Positions 26,016 through 33,388 of a stretch of 33,388 nucleotides of DNA are shown piece by piece (position 1 is the first letter of the stretch; the number at the start of each line of letters is the position of its first letter). Below the pieces are notes generated by a model. The model searched no databases and had not been told where the DNA came from. It saw nothing but the letters and a program-made list of their open reading frames with translations. This stretch comes from Saprospiraceae bacterium (GTDB lineage Bacteria > Bacteroidota > Bacteroidia > Chitinophagales > Saprospiraceae): contig JADKEB010000027.1 of NCBI GenBank assembly GCA_016718205.1, forward strand, positions 1 through 33,388, read 5' to 3'. The translations under genes were made by a program, and so were the position numbers.

Positions 26016-26896
26016 TTATTCTGTTTTTTCCTTTTTGACTGTAAATACTCTGGAGATATTAAATCCAAAATGGATACCACCATCAGTCCAGCTGTTGGCA
26101 GTTTCAGCAATAAATCCTTTCTCGATCATAGACGTACTATTGGAGCAATGTAGCTGAAAAACGTGGCCACCAGTTTCTATATCAAATCCTACAGAAAGTG
26201 AGTTCTTTATATCACCGGCTACCTGATTCGGCAAAAGATAAATATATTCTGCATTGAGAGCTACTCTTTTGCTCAACTTGATTCTACCTCCCGCACCTAA
26301 AGAATATACATCATTCTTCTCTGTATTTGTTTTCACAAGGTTGCGGTGTACCATAGTAGGACTTAGCTGGAATGTAAATGATTCAGAAAATTTTCGACCT
26401 AATATGAGTTGTGTGGTATAATACAATCTGCTTGAAAATAATTATCCCTATCAGGATTGTCCCATTTAAGCGTTTGAACAGATGATGTCAGTAATAATGC
26501 TGCTGTGATGGGCATATTTCTTTCACCCGTACTTTGACGCAAAAATTTGTACTTAATAAATCCATCATATGCTTCTTCAAAACTACTTCTACCTACTCCA
26601 ACTGTGATTAAATCAGAAAGACCGTACTCAAACCCTAATCTGATAGAAGAATTGTCCAATCCAAATAATTCATAGAACCCACCATTAAGCGTACCAAATC
26701 TGGCTTATTTTGAAATCTAAAACGCCAGCAGCAGTATTTTCCAGTGAGTGGAGATTGATCACTCTATTGGTCTTAAAACTGGCATTGGCATAGTCAGTGG
26801 TTTTGTCATCACCCAAAAGTGATAGCATATCATCCTGACTATAAAGGCTTAAAAAACCAAATATTAAAAAATCGCCGTAAATAAATTAGATTTCAT
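26016..26896 (-). CDS. DUF5777 family beta-barrel-like exported protein (frameshifted here)
   Basis: Joined, about 295 residues starting at the ATG at 26896 (MKSNLFTAIF plus hydrophobic residues, a signal peptide). Family landmarks appear in successive frames: DDKTTDYANASFKTNRVINL, HSLENTAAGVLDFKIS, RFGTLNGGFYELFGLDNSSI, RLGFEYGLSDLITVGVGRS, LILGRKFSESFTFQLSPT, and ETGGHVFQLHCSNSTSMIEK ending HFGFNISRVFTV. Breaks lie near 26868 (T run), 26707 (two bases missing before AGATTTGG) and 26445 (T run). The repeating amphipathic strands suggest an outer-membrane barrel. It is the last gene after the YceI gene, 32 bases away, and ends only 10 bases from the convergent HMG-CoA lyase-like gene. Confidence 0.8.
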
Positions 26897-26928
26897 AAAA
26901 ATGATATTTTATTATTTGTGAGTCAAGG

Positions 26929-27481
26929 TTATTGCTTCAATAAGTCCAAAGTAGCATCTACTTTTACTTTTACTGACTTGGCGATCTGGTCTTTGACCAA
27001 TGCCGGGATAGTTATATTATAGTCAGCAACCAAAATGCTAAATTGTGCGTCAGCATCAATTTTACCGTTGACAACATTAATGACTGCATCAGTTGTAATT
27101 TTTTTGGTCACTCCATGAATGGTTAGGTCTCCTGAGACTTTTACTGTTGTCTTTCCATTTTTGCAGGATCAATTTTGAGTAATTATCAATCTGACCTTTG
27201 AATGTAGCTTTTGGAAATTTATTGCTCTCCATATAATTTTCATTGAAGTGCTCTTGCATCAATGCCTTTTCAAATTGAAAACCTTTGATTAGCACCGCAA
27301 ACTCTAATTTACCAGATGCAATATCTAAAACACAATTGGATGATTTATTCTGTGCTTCTATTTTTTCAATCGGAGTGTCAGAATGAAATGAAATAACTCC
27401 TGTTTTTGTAAAATATTTTTGAGCTTCGACATTTGTAAGAAAAGCTGTGGTCAGTATCAATAATAAAACTAAATTTTTCAT
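26929..27481 (-). CDS. YceI family periplasmic protein (frameshifted here)
   Basis: Joined, about 184 residues with a signal peptide (MKNLVLLLILTTAFLTNVEA). YceI proteins are lipocalin-like barrels that bind isoprenoid-type lipids in the periplasm. Typical blocks are GVISFHSDTPIEKIEAQN, FAVLIKGFQFEKALMQEHFN, ENYMESNKFPKATFKGQI, and after the break LTIHGVTKKITTDAVI and IPALVKDQIAKSVKVKVDA. Two A-run losses (near 27180 and 27165) restore KIDPAKNGKTTVKVSGDLT between the halves. It belongs to the haem-motif lipoprotein/DUF5777 cluster, with a palindromic element directly upstream. Confidence 0.85.
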
Positions 27482-27507
27482 ACTTTAAAATTTATATAAT
27501 TTATATT

Positions 27508-27647
27508 TGAGTTCACTCCGAAAAGTCTTTGATAAAGAAAATAAATAAATATTTATGTCTACTACATTAATAATCAAACGTTTCCCTTTAGGGGGCGGGT
27601 AAAAACCGGTTGATTATTATAAAATATTAGTTTTCGGAGTAGACTCA
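27508..27647. repeat. 140-bp inverted-repeat element
   Basis: TGAGTTCACTCCGAAAA at the left is matched by the inverted TTTTCGGAGTAGACTCA at the right (two mismatches). Inside, a second inverted pair ATAATCAAACG/CGGTTGATTAT flanks a G-rich core that on the minus strand reads GTTTTTACCCGCCCC. It carries no gene and separates the OB-fold gene from the YceI gene. Confidence 0.65.
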
Positions 27648-27716
27648 TATTTTTTATGATTTTTAGAAAAAACGAATGACTATCTGAAAAGTTAAAATTT
27701 GCTGGTTAAATAAATG

Positions 27717-28121
27717 CTAATTTACAAAAGAGCATCTCACCAAAACGACATCCATCAATTTGCCTGTGCAAAATCCTTTGATTTTTACTTTTTGCCCTAC
27801 AGAGATATTTTTGACTGCCTCTGCAGATTCAAATTCACAAATAATGGCTGACATTTCACTTCCTGCCTCCAATGAAAGACTGGAACCGGAATCTGTGCTA
27901 TCAAAGGCCTTTACTATACCTTCTATCTCAATGATTTTGTCTAAATATTTTTGATTGGCACTGGTTTCGTCAGTATCAAATGCTTCCAGCAAATCCTTTG
28001 GAGCAATAACAAAGTCAGCTTTAGCTCCTGCGGTTTCTTTATGCCCTTTATTATACTGCATATAAGCATAACCACCGCCCAAAAGGGCCAAAATAATGAT
28101 GTAAGGAAGAAATTTATTCAT
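27717..28121 (-). CDS. OB-fold (tRNA_anti-like) membrane-anchored protein
   Basis: A 134-residue protein with an N-terminal membrane anchor (FLPYIIILALLGGGYAYM) and an OB-fold of the tRNA_anti-like type found widely in Bacteroidota: LLEAFDTDETSANQKYLDKI, IEIEGIVKAF, SAIICEFES, VGQKVKIKGFCTGKLMDVVL ending RCSFVN. Despite the name, the domain here faces the periplasm and RNA binding is not implied. It follows the haem-motif lipoprotein genes in the same direction, 36 bases after the last one, suggesting a shared envelope function. Confidence 0.82.
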   Translation of the reverse strand: MNKFLPYIIILALLGGGYAYMQYNKGHKETAGAKADFVIAPKDLLEAFDTDETSANQKYLDKIIEIEGIVKAFDSTDSGSSLSLEAGSEMSAIICEFESAEAVKNISVGQKVKIKGFCTGKLMDVVLVRCSFVN

Positions 28122-28157
28122 TTCGTAAAATTAAAAGCCTAAAAAATCTTATTGATA

Positions 28158-28520
28158 TTAGTTATTGGGACTACCTGCTTTTACCCATGCTTCGATTTTG
28201 CTGATTTTACAGTCATCTAGTTTAGGTTGACCTTTTGGCATAGGCGAGAAACCAGAGTGCTTCACTGAACCAACCAATGAATTGTTTTTTGCATAAGATT
28301 CTACCGCCACATATCCATCAAGATTAATCCCGCCTCCGATGTTTGACCCCTTAAAATGACAACTCACGCAATGATTGACGATAATAGGGTTCACGTCAGA
28401 TGCAAAACTTACATTGGTCGTATTGCAATTTACAGAACCATACAGATCTTCTTCAGAATCATAGTAACAAGCTGACCAACAAAAACCCAATACAACTATT
28501 AAAACTGACCATCTTCTCAT
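28158..28520 (-). CDS. Cytochrome c-like lipoprotein (one haem motif)
   Basis: About 120 residues from the ATG at 28520; a longer version from 28577 would overlap the upstream gene. The signal MRRWSVLIVVLGFCWSAC ends in a lipobox. One haem-attachment motif, CVSCH, is near residues 51-55 in VNPIIVNHCVSCH. It is followed by GGGINLDGYVAVESYA, GSVKHSGFSPMPKG (Met-Pro as the likely distal ligand region) and KISKIEAWVKAGSPNN. This is the short mono-haem module often linked to Planctomycete-type cytochromes. It is closely similar to the second half of the upstream 236-residue protein, so the two probably arose by duplication. Confidence 0.82.
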   Translation of the reverse strand: MRRWSVLIVVLGFCWSACYYDSEEDLYGSVNCNTTNVSFASDVNPIIVNHCVSCHFKGSNIGGGINLDGYVAVESYAKNNSLVGSVKHSGFSPMPKGQPKLDDCKISKIEAWVKAGSPNN

Positions 28521-28551
28521 ACTACTTTTATATTTTTGCTTTTTTAGAATA

Positions 28552-29262
28552 TCAATTATCGAGCCCTCCGGCATCAATCCAGCTTTTCACTTTACTTATA
28601 TTGCAATCGCTCATTTTAGATCCTCCCGGTGGCATCGGTTTAAAACCACTGGCCCAAGAAATAGAACCCAGAAGTTTTCCCCCTGATATCGATGATTTCA
28701 CTCCTTGATACGTGTCAAGCAACACACCACCTGATGTATTGCCACTTTTGTGACATGATGTACAAGATGAAAGGATAGGTTTTATATTGTTAACATAACT
28801 CATATTGGTGACCGAACAGCTGTTTGTGGTCTCCGTACACTTTTCATTTTTTGCTCCCTGATTTATCCAGTCAGCAATGATTTTTAGTTGAGATGAATTA
28901 AGGGCAGTTGCCGGTGGTGGGGGCATAACGTCTTTGGGATCTTTATCTATCATGACTTCATAAAGTTTACTTCCTGAAGCATTTCCGGTTTTAATTTTTC
29001 CGGTTTTGATCACATTGTTATAATTATCTAGTATAATACCATCTTTTTTGCTTGCCGCATTATGACAACCGGAATAGGCACAGTTGGCAGTGATAATAGG
29101 TAAAACATCCTTTTCAAAGTATATTACTGAAGGATCACATGATGATCCCGTGTCAACAGGTGGCTGCACTATAGGGTCATGCTGACATGAAAATAAGCCA
29201 ATAAAAAATAATAGAAATGTATATTTTGACCTAAAATTAATTTGATATATTTCACTTTTCAT
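28552..29262 (-). CDS. Cytochrome c-like lipoprotein with two haem motifs
   Basis: A 236-residue lipoprotein (signal ending LFFIGLFSC) made of two similar modules. Module 1 has CAYSGCH at 61-67, a CX4CH motif instead of the usual CX2CH, with VIYFEKDVLPIITAN before it and DVMPPPPATALNSSQLKIIA after it. Module 2 has CTSCH at 167-171 preceded by YVNNIKPILSS and followed by FKPMPPGGSKMSDCNISKVK. The second module matches the downstream mono-haem lipoprotein. These proteins probably pass electrons at the outer face of the inner membrane or at the cell surface; the partner is not in the window. CX4CH can still hold haem in some cytochromes, but covalent attachment here is unproven. Confidence 0.82.
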   Translation of the reverse strand: MKSEIYQINFRSKYTFLLFFIGLFSCQHDPIVQPPVDTGSSCDPSVIYFEKDVLPIITANCAYSGCHNAASKKDGIILDNYNNVIKTGKIKTGNASGSKLYEVMIDKDPKDVMPPPPATALNSSQLKIIADWINQGAKNEKCTETTNSCSVTNMSYVNNIKPILSSCTSCHKSGNTSGGVLLDTYQGVKSSISGGKLLGSISWASGFKPMPPGGSKMSDCNISKVKSWIDAGGLDN

Positions 29263-29505
29263 TTCTGCAATTATACGGTCAATGCCAATTATCTAAAGAT
29301 ACTATAAAATTTCACCACTTATAGGTAATCCTTATATCATCAAACGATTCACCCTTCATTTTATTTTTCCAAAATTAATAAAAATGACATTTAGCACATA
29401 AAAATTATCATTAATGAATTTCTTGAAATTGACAGATCTTTCACAATACTTAAACTCAACAACTTATTTTGTTTCTGCTAAATGTCATTCTATAAGGGGA
29501 TTAAA

Positions 29506-29850
29506 TTAATTTTCCAACAATCCGTCAGCTTTCCACTTTGCAATTAGCGCCAATTCAGCTGCTGGTAATTTTGTACCGTTGAGAGGCATAAATCCTGCAG
29601 CTCCAGCTTCACGGTTGACCCTATTAATGATAAAATCAATTTTATTTTTGATGTAGTAAAATCATCCCACTTATTAGGATTTGCTCCACCTGCAAGGTGA
29701 CAAGGCGTACATTTAGCCACCAAAATGGGTTTAATATCCTTATTATAGGTTGTTTTTATCACAACCGGAGCAGGATCATCTTCCTTCGAACATGATGCCA
29801 AAAACAGTACAGCAACTATCGCTGTCAGAAATAAAAAATTTTGTCTTCAT
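29506..29850 (-). CDS. Cytochrome c-like lipoprotein (one haem motif, frameshifted here)
   Basis: Joined, about 115 residues. The ATG at 29850 begins MKTKF; after a T-run length change near 29835 the signal continues LFLTAIVAVLFLASC. The haem motif CTPCH follows in YNKDIKPILVAKCTPCHLAG, then NPNKWDDF. A second length change near 29650 leads to the frame GFMPLNGTKLPAAELALIAK, WKADGLLEN and stop. It is the first of three haem-motif lipoprotein genes in the cluster. A -7 box and a Crp/Fnr-like palindrome lie upstream. Confidence 0.75.
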
Positions 29851-29914
29851 AATTGTTGATTTAAATGGTGAATAATTAAATTAAAGAACGCAAGGATACA
29901 TATATTTGTTGCAA

Positions 29915-29922
29915 CAAAGATA
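29915..29922 (-). promoter_or_regulatory. -7 box of the haem-lipoprotein cluster
   Basis: TATCTTTG on the minus strand, 65 bases before the ATG at 29850. It fits the Bacteroidota -7 box, with no clear TTTG at -33; the Crp/Fnr-like site lies just upstream instead, as expected of an activated promoter. Confidence 0.5.
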
Positions 29923-29943
29923 ATTTTTTATATTTATATTATC

Positions 29944-29961
29944 TTGTGACTTATGTCACCA
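29944..29961. promoter_or_regulatory. Crp/Fnr-family operator-like palindrome
   Basis: TTGTGACTTATGTCACCA is a near-perfect palindrome with the TGTGA-N6-TCAC layout of Crp/Fnr-family sites. Its centre lies about 30 bases upstream of the end of the -7 box, where an activator would sit. It lies between the minus-strand haem-lipoprotein cluster and the plus-strand DUF697 gene and could act on either. Confidence 0.5.
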
Positions 29962-30106
29962 CCGCACAAAATAGTATAGTTTTTTGATTATTCTGTCTGT
30001 TCAACAAGTAGATACATCGACAAAAAATAAAAATGGTGAACTAATTACATCATTTTCTTTGTTTATCAATATATCATAATTTGTTTATCAGTCAAAAAAA
30101 AATAAA

Positions 30107-30698
30107 ATGTCAGAATTTCAAAAAAGCAACAGAAGTGATCATGCAGATTCTATCATCAAAAACCATATGATCTGGTCTATGGGAGCAGGATTTATTCCTG
30201 TGCCGATAGCAGACCTATTTGCAGTAAGTGCCATACAGCTGGATATGATACGTCAAATGTGCAAACTGTACGAAGTCGATTTCCAACAAACTCAAGGAAA
30301 GGCTTTAATTACAGCGTTGACAGGGTCAGGTCTTGCCAGATTGGGGGCCAGGGCAGTCAAGTTTATACCTGGTGTTGGTTCGATCCTGGGTGGAGTCACT
30401 ATGGCAGTTTTGTCCGGAGCTTCAACCTTCGCTTTGGGTGAAGTATTTAAAAACATTTTGAAACAGGAGGCACTTTTCTTGATTTTGATCCGCAGAGATT
30501 AAAAACTATTACAATGAAAAATTTGAAAAAGGCAAACAAGTTGCTGAAGATATGAGAAAAAAACAAGAAAATGTCTCAAAATCAGCAGAAGCTTCATCTG
30601 CCGTCGACAAACTAAAAGAACTTGTAGATATGAAATCAGCTGGTATTCTTACGGAGGAAGAGTTTGAAACTATGAAGAAAAAAATTATTCAGGGGTGA
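30107..30698 (+). CDS. DUF697 membrane protein with C-terminal SHOCT domain (frameshifted here)
   Basis: Joined, about 197 residues. The N-terminal half is DUF697 type: SIIKNHMIWSMGAGFIPVPI, ADLFAVSAIQLDMIRQMCKL, and a Gly/Ala-rich membrane segment (KFIPGVGSILGGVTMAVLSG). After two A-run losses (near 30452 and 30507) come FETGGTFLDFDPQRLKNYY, a charged coil (GKQVAEDMRKKQENV), and a C-terminal SHOCT domain: DKLKELVDMKSAGILTEEEF. SHOCT domains are short oligomerisation or targeting modules at the ends of membrane-associated proteins. The gene lies between the Crp/Fnr-like site and the SRP RNA. Confidence 0.78.
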
Positions 30699-30796
30699 TA
30701 GTCGCACTATAGGAGAAGGGAGGAAGGGAGGAGAAAGGGAACACGGACATAATAATGAAAATAGAGCAATTTAGGGAGATGGATAAAAAAATGATA

Positions 30797-30814
30797 TTGT
30801 GATTCATGTCATAA
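30797..30814. promoter_or_regulatory. Second Crp/Fnr-like palindrome
   Basis: TTGTGATTCATGTCATAA closely resembles the site at 29944-29961 (shared TTGTGAYTYATGTCA). It lies 100 bases after the DUF697 gene and about 90 bases before the SRP RNA. Its target is unclear. Confidence 0.35.
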
Positions 30815-30886
30815 GGGGCTTTAGAAATTTCAAATATTTATTAAAAATTTAAACCGTTTAAAATTTACTTTTTGGTAATTTAAATC

Positions 30887-30894
30887 TACCTTTG
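30887..30894 (+). promoter_or_regulatory. -7 box of the SRP RNA
   Basis: TACCTTTG fits TAnnTTTG and ends five bases before the predicted first base of the SRP RNA, exactly where the start site is expected. Confidence 0.6.
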
Positions 30895-30898
30895 CGGC

Positions 30899-30989
30899 GT
30901 GAGGAGCATACGGTCTGCTCCTTCCGAACTCCCCCAGGGTAGAAATGCAGCAAGGGTAGGAAGTTGAGCGACGCGGTGTGTTTCCTCAC
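30899..30989 (+). ncRNA. ffs: Signal recognition particle RNA (small bacterial type)
   Basis: The core matches the conserved domain IV hairpin of bacterial 4.5S RNA: TCCTTCCGAACTCCCCCAGG, an apical part with GAAATGC, then AGCAAGGGTAGGAAGTTGAG. The ends close with GTGAGGA (30899-30905) pairing to TCCTCAC (30983-30989). Length is about 91 nt. This RNA binds Ffh and directs co-translational membrane targeting. A -7 box lies just upstream and a T-rich stretch follows. Confidence 0.93.
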
Positions 30990-31026
30990 ATTTTAATTTG
31001 CACATCTCTTAATACAAAACATCTCC

Positions 31027-31684
31027 ATGAAGTTTTTTATAGATACAGCCAATCTTGACCAGATCAAAGAAGCCCGGGACCTTGGCATTCTTGATGGAGT
31101 TACTACCAACCCTTCATTGATGGCCAAGGGAAGGGATATCAGGAGAAAAAAATATCATCAACCATTATAAAAAGATTTGTAAAATCGTAGAAGGAGATGT
31201 CAGTGCTGAAGTGATAGCCACTGATTTCAAAGGCATGATCCTTGAAGGTGAAAAACTGGCAGGACTAGCAGAAAACATCGTTGTCAAAATCCCCATGATC
31301 AAGGATGGTATCAAAGCTATATCCTATTTTTCAGAAAAAGGGATCAATACCAACTGCACACTTGTATTTTCAGCCGGCCAGGCGATTCTCGCTGCGAAGG
31401 CAGGAGCAACTTATCTTTCTCCTTTTGTAGGCAGAGTGGATGATATCTCATGGGATGGTATCAAACTGATTGAAGAAATCGTTTCAATTTACTCCATACA
31501 AGGATATTCTACTGAAGTTTTGGCGGCGTCTATACGTACACCACTTCATATTGTACAGGCTGCCAAAGCTGGTGCTGATGTAGTGACATGTCCGTTGAGC
31601 AGTATTTTGGGTTTGCTACATCATCCCCTCACCGATATAGGATTGGCAAAGTTTCTTGAAGACCACGCCAAAGCAAATAAGTAG
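31027..31684 (+). CDS. Transaldolase / fructose-6-phosphate aldolase family enzyme (frameshifted here)
   Basis: Joined, 218 residues, the size of the small transaldolase (TalC/FSA-like) group that forms a Schiff base and exchanges dihydroxyacetone units among sugar phosphates. It opens with MKFFIDTANLDQIKEARDLG and ILDGVTTNPSLMAK (conserved family signature), continues with NIVVKIPMIKDGIKAI (Schiff-base Lys in VKIP), GINTNCTLVFSAGQAILAAK, and YLSPFVGRVDD. It ends with STEVLAASIRTPLHIVQAAK and VVTCPLSSI. The break is at AGGAGAAAAAAATATC near 31155, where one fewer A restores RKNIINHYKKI. It starts 38 bases after the SRP RNA, which probably has its own promoter. Confidence 0.92.
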
Positions 31685-31693
31685 TTTTATTTT

Positions 31694-31890
31694 CGATTTT
31701 AGAACTCAATGATGACAAACATCGGATTGCGGAGAGTGAAAAGCAAAAGGAAGAAGAACGAAGACAAAAAGAAGAAGAACGAAGGCAAAAGGAAGAAGCT
31801 GTAAAACTTTTGTTGAAAACAGGTATGCCCAAACCAGAAATAGCAAGATCACTCAATATACCTTTGGACTATCTGGACAATCTATCATAA
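31694..31890 (+). pseudogene. C-terminal remnant of an Rpn/PDDEXK transposase-family gene (copy A)
   Basis: From 31702 the frame reads ELNDDKHRIAESEKQKEEER, two further KEEERRQ-type repeats, AVKLLLKTGMPKPEIARSL and LDYLDNLS, identical in layout to the end of the complete copy at 32070-33007. The N-terminal three quarters are missing, and homology begins at CGATTTT (31694) just after the aldolase stop, so this is what remains of a left-hand tandem copy. Its frame is intact at CCCAAACCAG, where copy B has CCCAACCAG. Confidence 0.8.
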
Positions 31891-32069
31891 TTCTCTTTCC
31901 CGTGGTGGAGCATATCCATATTTTTTAGGTATAAATTTACCCGGAATTCTCTCCATTTCATTCGCCACCTGAAGCCATATGATAGAATTTTAATCATACC
32001 CTTTGCCCTACTTTAAAAATATTTATCCCAATGTCATAACTTTCATATCTTTGTATAAATATTTTTGAT

Positions 32070-33007
32070 TTGGAAATCGCTAATCCTATTTATGATGTTG
32101 TATTTAAGTACCTGATGGAAGACCAGAAGGTAGCACGCATCATTTTATCTGCACTGACAAAACTTGATATTATCGCTCTTGAGTTTGTCCCTCAGGAATT
32201 AACTGTTGATAAACTAAAAAGTGAACACTCCATTCTGACGGGTCTGAATTTATCTATTTACAGATTGGATTTTTCTGCCAGAATACGCCAGGCAGATAGC
32301 TCCGAAAAAGTAATCATCATAGAAATCCAAAAATCAAAATTCGCTCATGAAAACATGAGATTCAGAAAATATCTTGGCAAACAATATATGAATGAATCCT
32401 TTTTCAATGGTTGCAGACACTAAGGGTAGAAACTATAAAATGGGCTTACCTATTTTACCGATTTACTTCTTAGGTGAACGTATTGAGGGCTTTGACGAAA
32501 TACCCGTCATCATGGTCAATAAGACTATCAGAGACAGGTTTACTAATAACATACTTGATGTAAGTCATAATTTTATTAGTGCTTTATTCCATGAGGAATT
32601 ATTGTGAACATTCCTGCGTTAAAGAAGAAACGAAGGGACGAATTAGAAACACTACTAAGTATTTTTGATCAAGACAACAGAAATGAAAATCATCATATCA
32701 TGAATGTAAAAGAAATAGATTTTCCAGAAAAATTCAGACCCATCATCAGGAGGTTGCAAGAGGCTGCTCAGGTCAAAGAAGTACGTGATATCATGATCGT
32801 AGAAGACGATTTTTTGTCTGAACTCAATGATTACGAACATCGGATTGCGGAGAGTGAAAAGCAAAAGGAAGAAGAACGAAGGCAAAAGGAAGAAGAACGA
32901 AGGCAAAAGGAAGAAGCTGTAAAACTTTTGTTGAAAACAGGTATGCCCAACCAGAAATAGCAAGATCACTCAATATACCTTTGGACTATCTGGACAATCT
33001 ATCATAA
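32070..33007 (+). CDS. Rpn-family / PD-(D/E)XK transposase-family protein (copy B, frameshifted here)
   Basis: Joined, about 312 residues. The N-terminal PDDEXK_2-type nuclease domain reads MEIANPIYDVVFKYLMEDQK (TTG start), SILTGLNLSIYRLDFSARIR (catalytic-type Asp) and KVIIIEIQKSK (E-x-Q-K core), then TKGRNYKMGLPILPIYFLGE. A middle helical part (PALKKKRRDELETLLSIFDQ) leads to a C-terminal coiled stretch of QKEEERR heptads and a small helical end (ARSLNIPLDYLDNLS). Rpn-type proteins are RecA-independent recombination-promoting nucleases or domesticated transposases. Three length changes break the frame (T run near 32402, near 32602, and CCCAACCAG near 32946); copy A shows the unbroken version of the last. 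A TATCTTTG box at 32046-32053 lies upstream. Confidence 0.82.
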
Positions 33008-33184
33008 TTCTCTTACCATGGTGGAGCATATCCATATTTTTAGGTATAAATTTACCCGGAATTCTCTCCATTTCAATCGCCACCTGAAGCCATATGATGG
33101 GAATTTTAATATGTACCCTTTGCCCTACTTTAAAAATATTTATCCAATGTCTCGCTTTCATATCTTTGAATAAATATTTTTGAT

Positions 33185-33388
33185 TTGGAAATCGCTAATC
33201 CTATTTATGATGTTGTATTTAAGTTACCTGATGGAAGACCAGAAGGTAGCACGCATCATTTATCTGCACTGACAAAACTTGATATTATAGCTCTTGAGCT
33301 TGTCCATCGAGGAATTAACTGTTTGATAGGCTAAAAGTGAACACTCCATTCGACGGGTCTGAATTTATCTATTTACAGATTGGATTTT
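33185..33388 (+). pseudogene. Start of a third Rpn-family copy (copy C), cut by the window edge
   Basis: The sequence from the TTG at 33185 repeats the start of copy B (MEIANPIYDVVFK), and the upstream 180 bases repeat those before copy B. It shows several single-base length differences from copy B within 200 bases (AAGTTACC for AAGTACC, CATTTATC for CATTTTATC, and a scrambled GTTTGATAGGC). It runs off the right edge, so the gene's completeness is unknown. Confidence 0.75.

Larger units (their letters stand above)
31694..33388 (+). repeat. Tandem ~1.115-kb direct repeat of the Rpn gene unit
   Basis: Equivalent points lie 1115-1117 bases apart: the TTG starts at 32070 and 33185, and the stops at 31890 and 33007. 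The repeat covers gene plus ~180-base upstream region. At least 1.5 units are present and the array continues beyond the window. Confidence 0.85.

Noticed and set aside
31629..31856. A minus-strand Ser/Phe/Cys repeat protein opposite the Rpn heptads
   Set aside because: It is the antisense reading of the 21-bp heptad repeat on the plus strand.

Overview
The window looks like a chromosomal contig of a Bacteroidota bacterium, probably a Saprospiria/Saprospiraceae-type lineage. The phylum is well supported; the family is an inference. Support comes from the low GC content, several promoter boxes of the Bacteroidota type (TAnnTTTG), the paired DUF1800/DUF1501 export genes, a DUF5777 barrel protein, many lipoproteins with very short signal peptides, and generally weak Shine-Dalgarno sites.

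Layout. 1-4.7 kb: a decayed AraC-type regulator end, then a minus-strand operon guaA - periplasmic-binding-fold lipoprotein - TrmH-type RNA methyltransferase, and an SRPBCC gene. 4.86-8.7 kb: a hairpin-rich MITE-like element abutting a DUF1800-DUF1501 pair. 8.7-11.1 kb: a GNAT gene with an in-frame stop, a GIY-YIG gene, and a tRNA region (Val-GAC, Ser-GCT, Pro-TGG) in which an 83-bp unit derived from the 5' half of tRNA-Pro is repeated 11 times directly upstream of that tRNA. 11.1-18.3 kb: thioredoxin-like lipoprotein, dnaA, a two-gene 5'-nucleotidase, a DUF7935-like membrane protein, then plus-strand iscA/erpA-type gene, ruvB, a DPBB-like exported protein and a YfcE-type phosphoesterase. 18.3-22.4 kb: a second MITE copy and a minus-strand cell-surface operon (membrane protein, Gfo/Idh/MocA oxidoreductase, lipoprotein, polyprenyl-phosphate sugar transferase). 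22.7-25.1 kb: an IS66-type transposase, a small membrane protein, and a third MITE copy. 25.1-30 kb: an HMG-CoA lyase-like gene and a minus-strand envelope/electron-transfer cluster (three haem-motif lipoproteins, OB-fold protein, YceI, DUF5777). 30-33.4 kb: DUF697-SHOCT protein, SRP RNA, transaldolase-like aldolase, and tandem copies of an Rpn/PDDEXK transposase-family gene running off the right edge.

Two structures stand out. One is the tRNA-Pro-derived array, which sits between tRNA-Ser and tRNA-Pro in one orientation and may be transcribed with them. The other is a family of mosaic elements with conserved ~50-bp inverted ends, interiors made of successive stem-loops that differ between copies, and in two copies a second 159-bp inverted-repeat element inserted inside. 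Smaller palindromic elements occur at 15.7 and 27.5 kb.

Caution: at least twelve genes are broken by one- or two-base length changes, nearly all inside short homopolymers, and in each case joining the frames restores a normal family protein. Comparing the tandem Rpn copies shows the same kind of difference. I read most of these as residual sequencing error (long-read style), not gene decay, and I annotate the joined genes.
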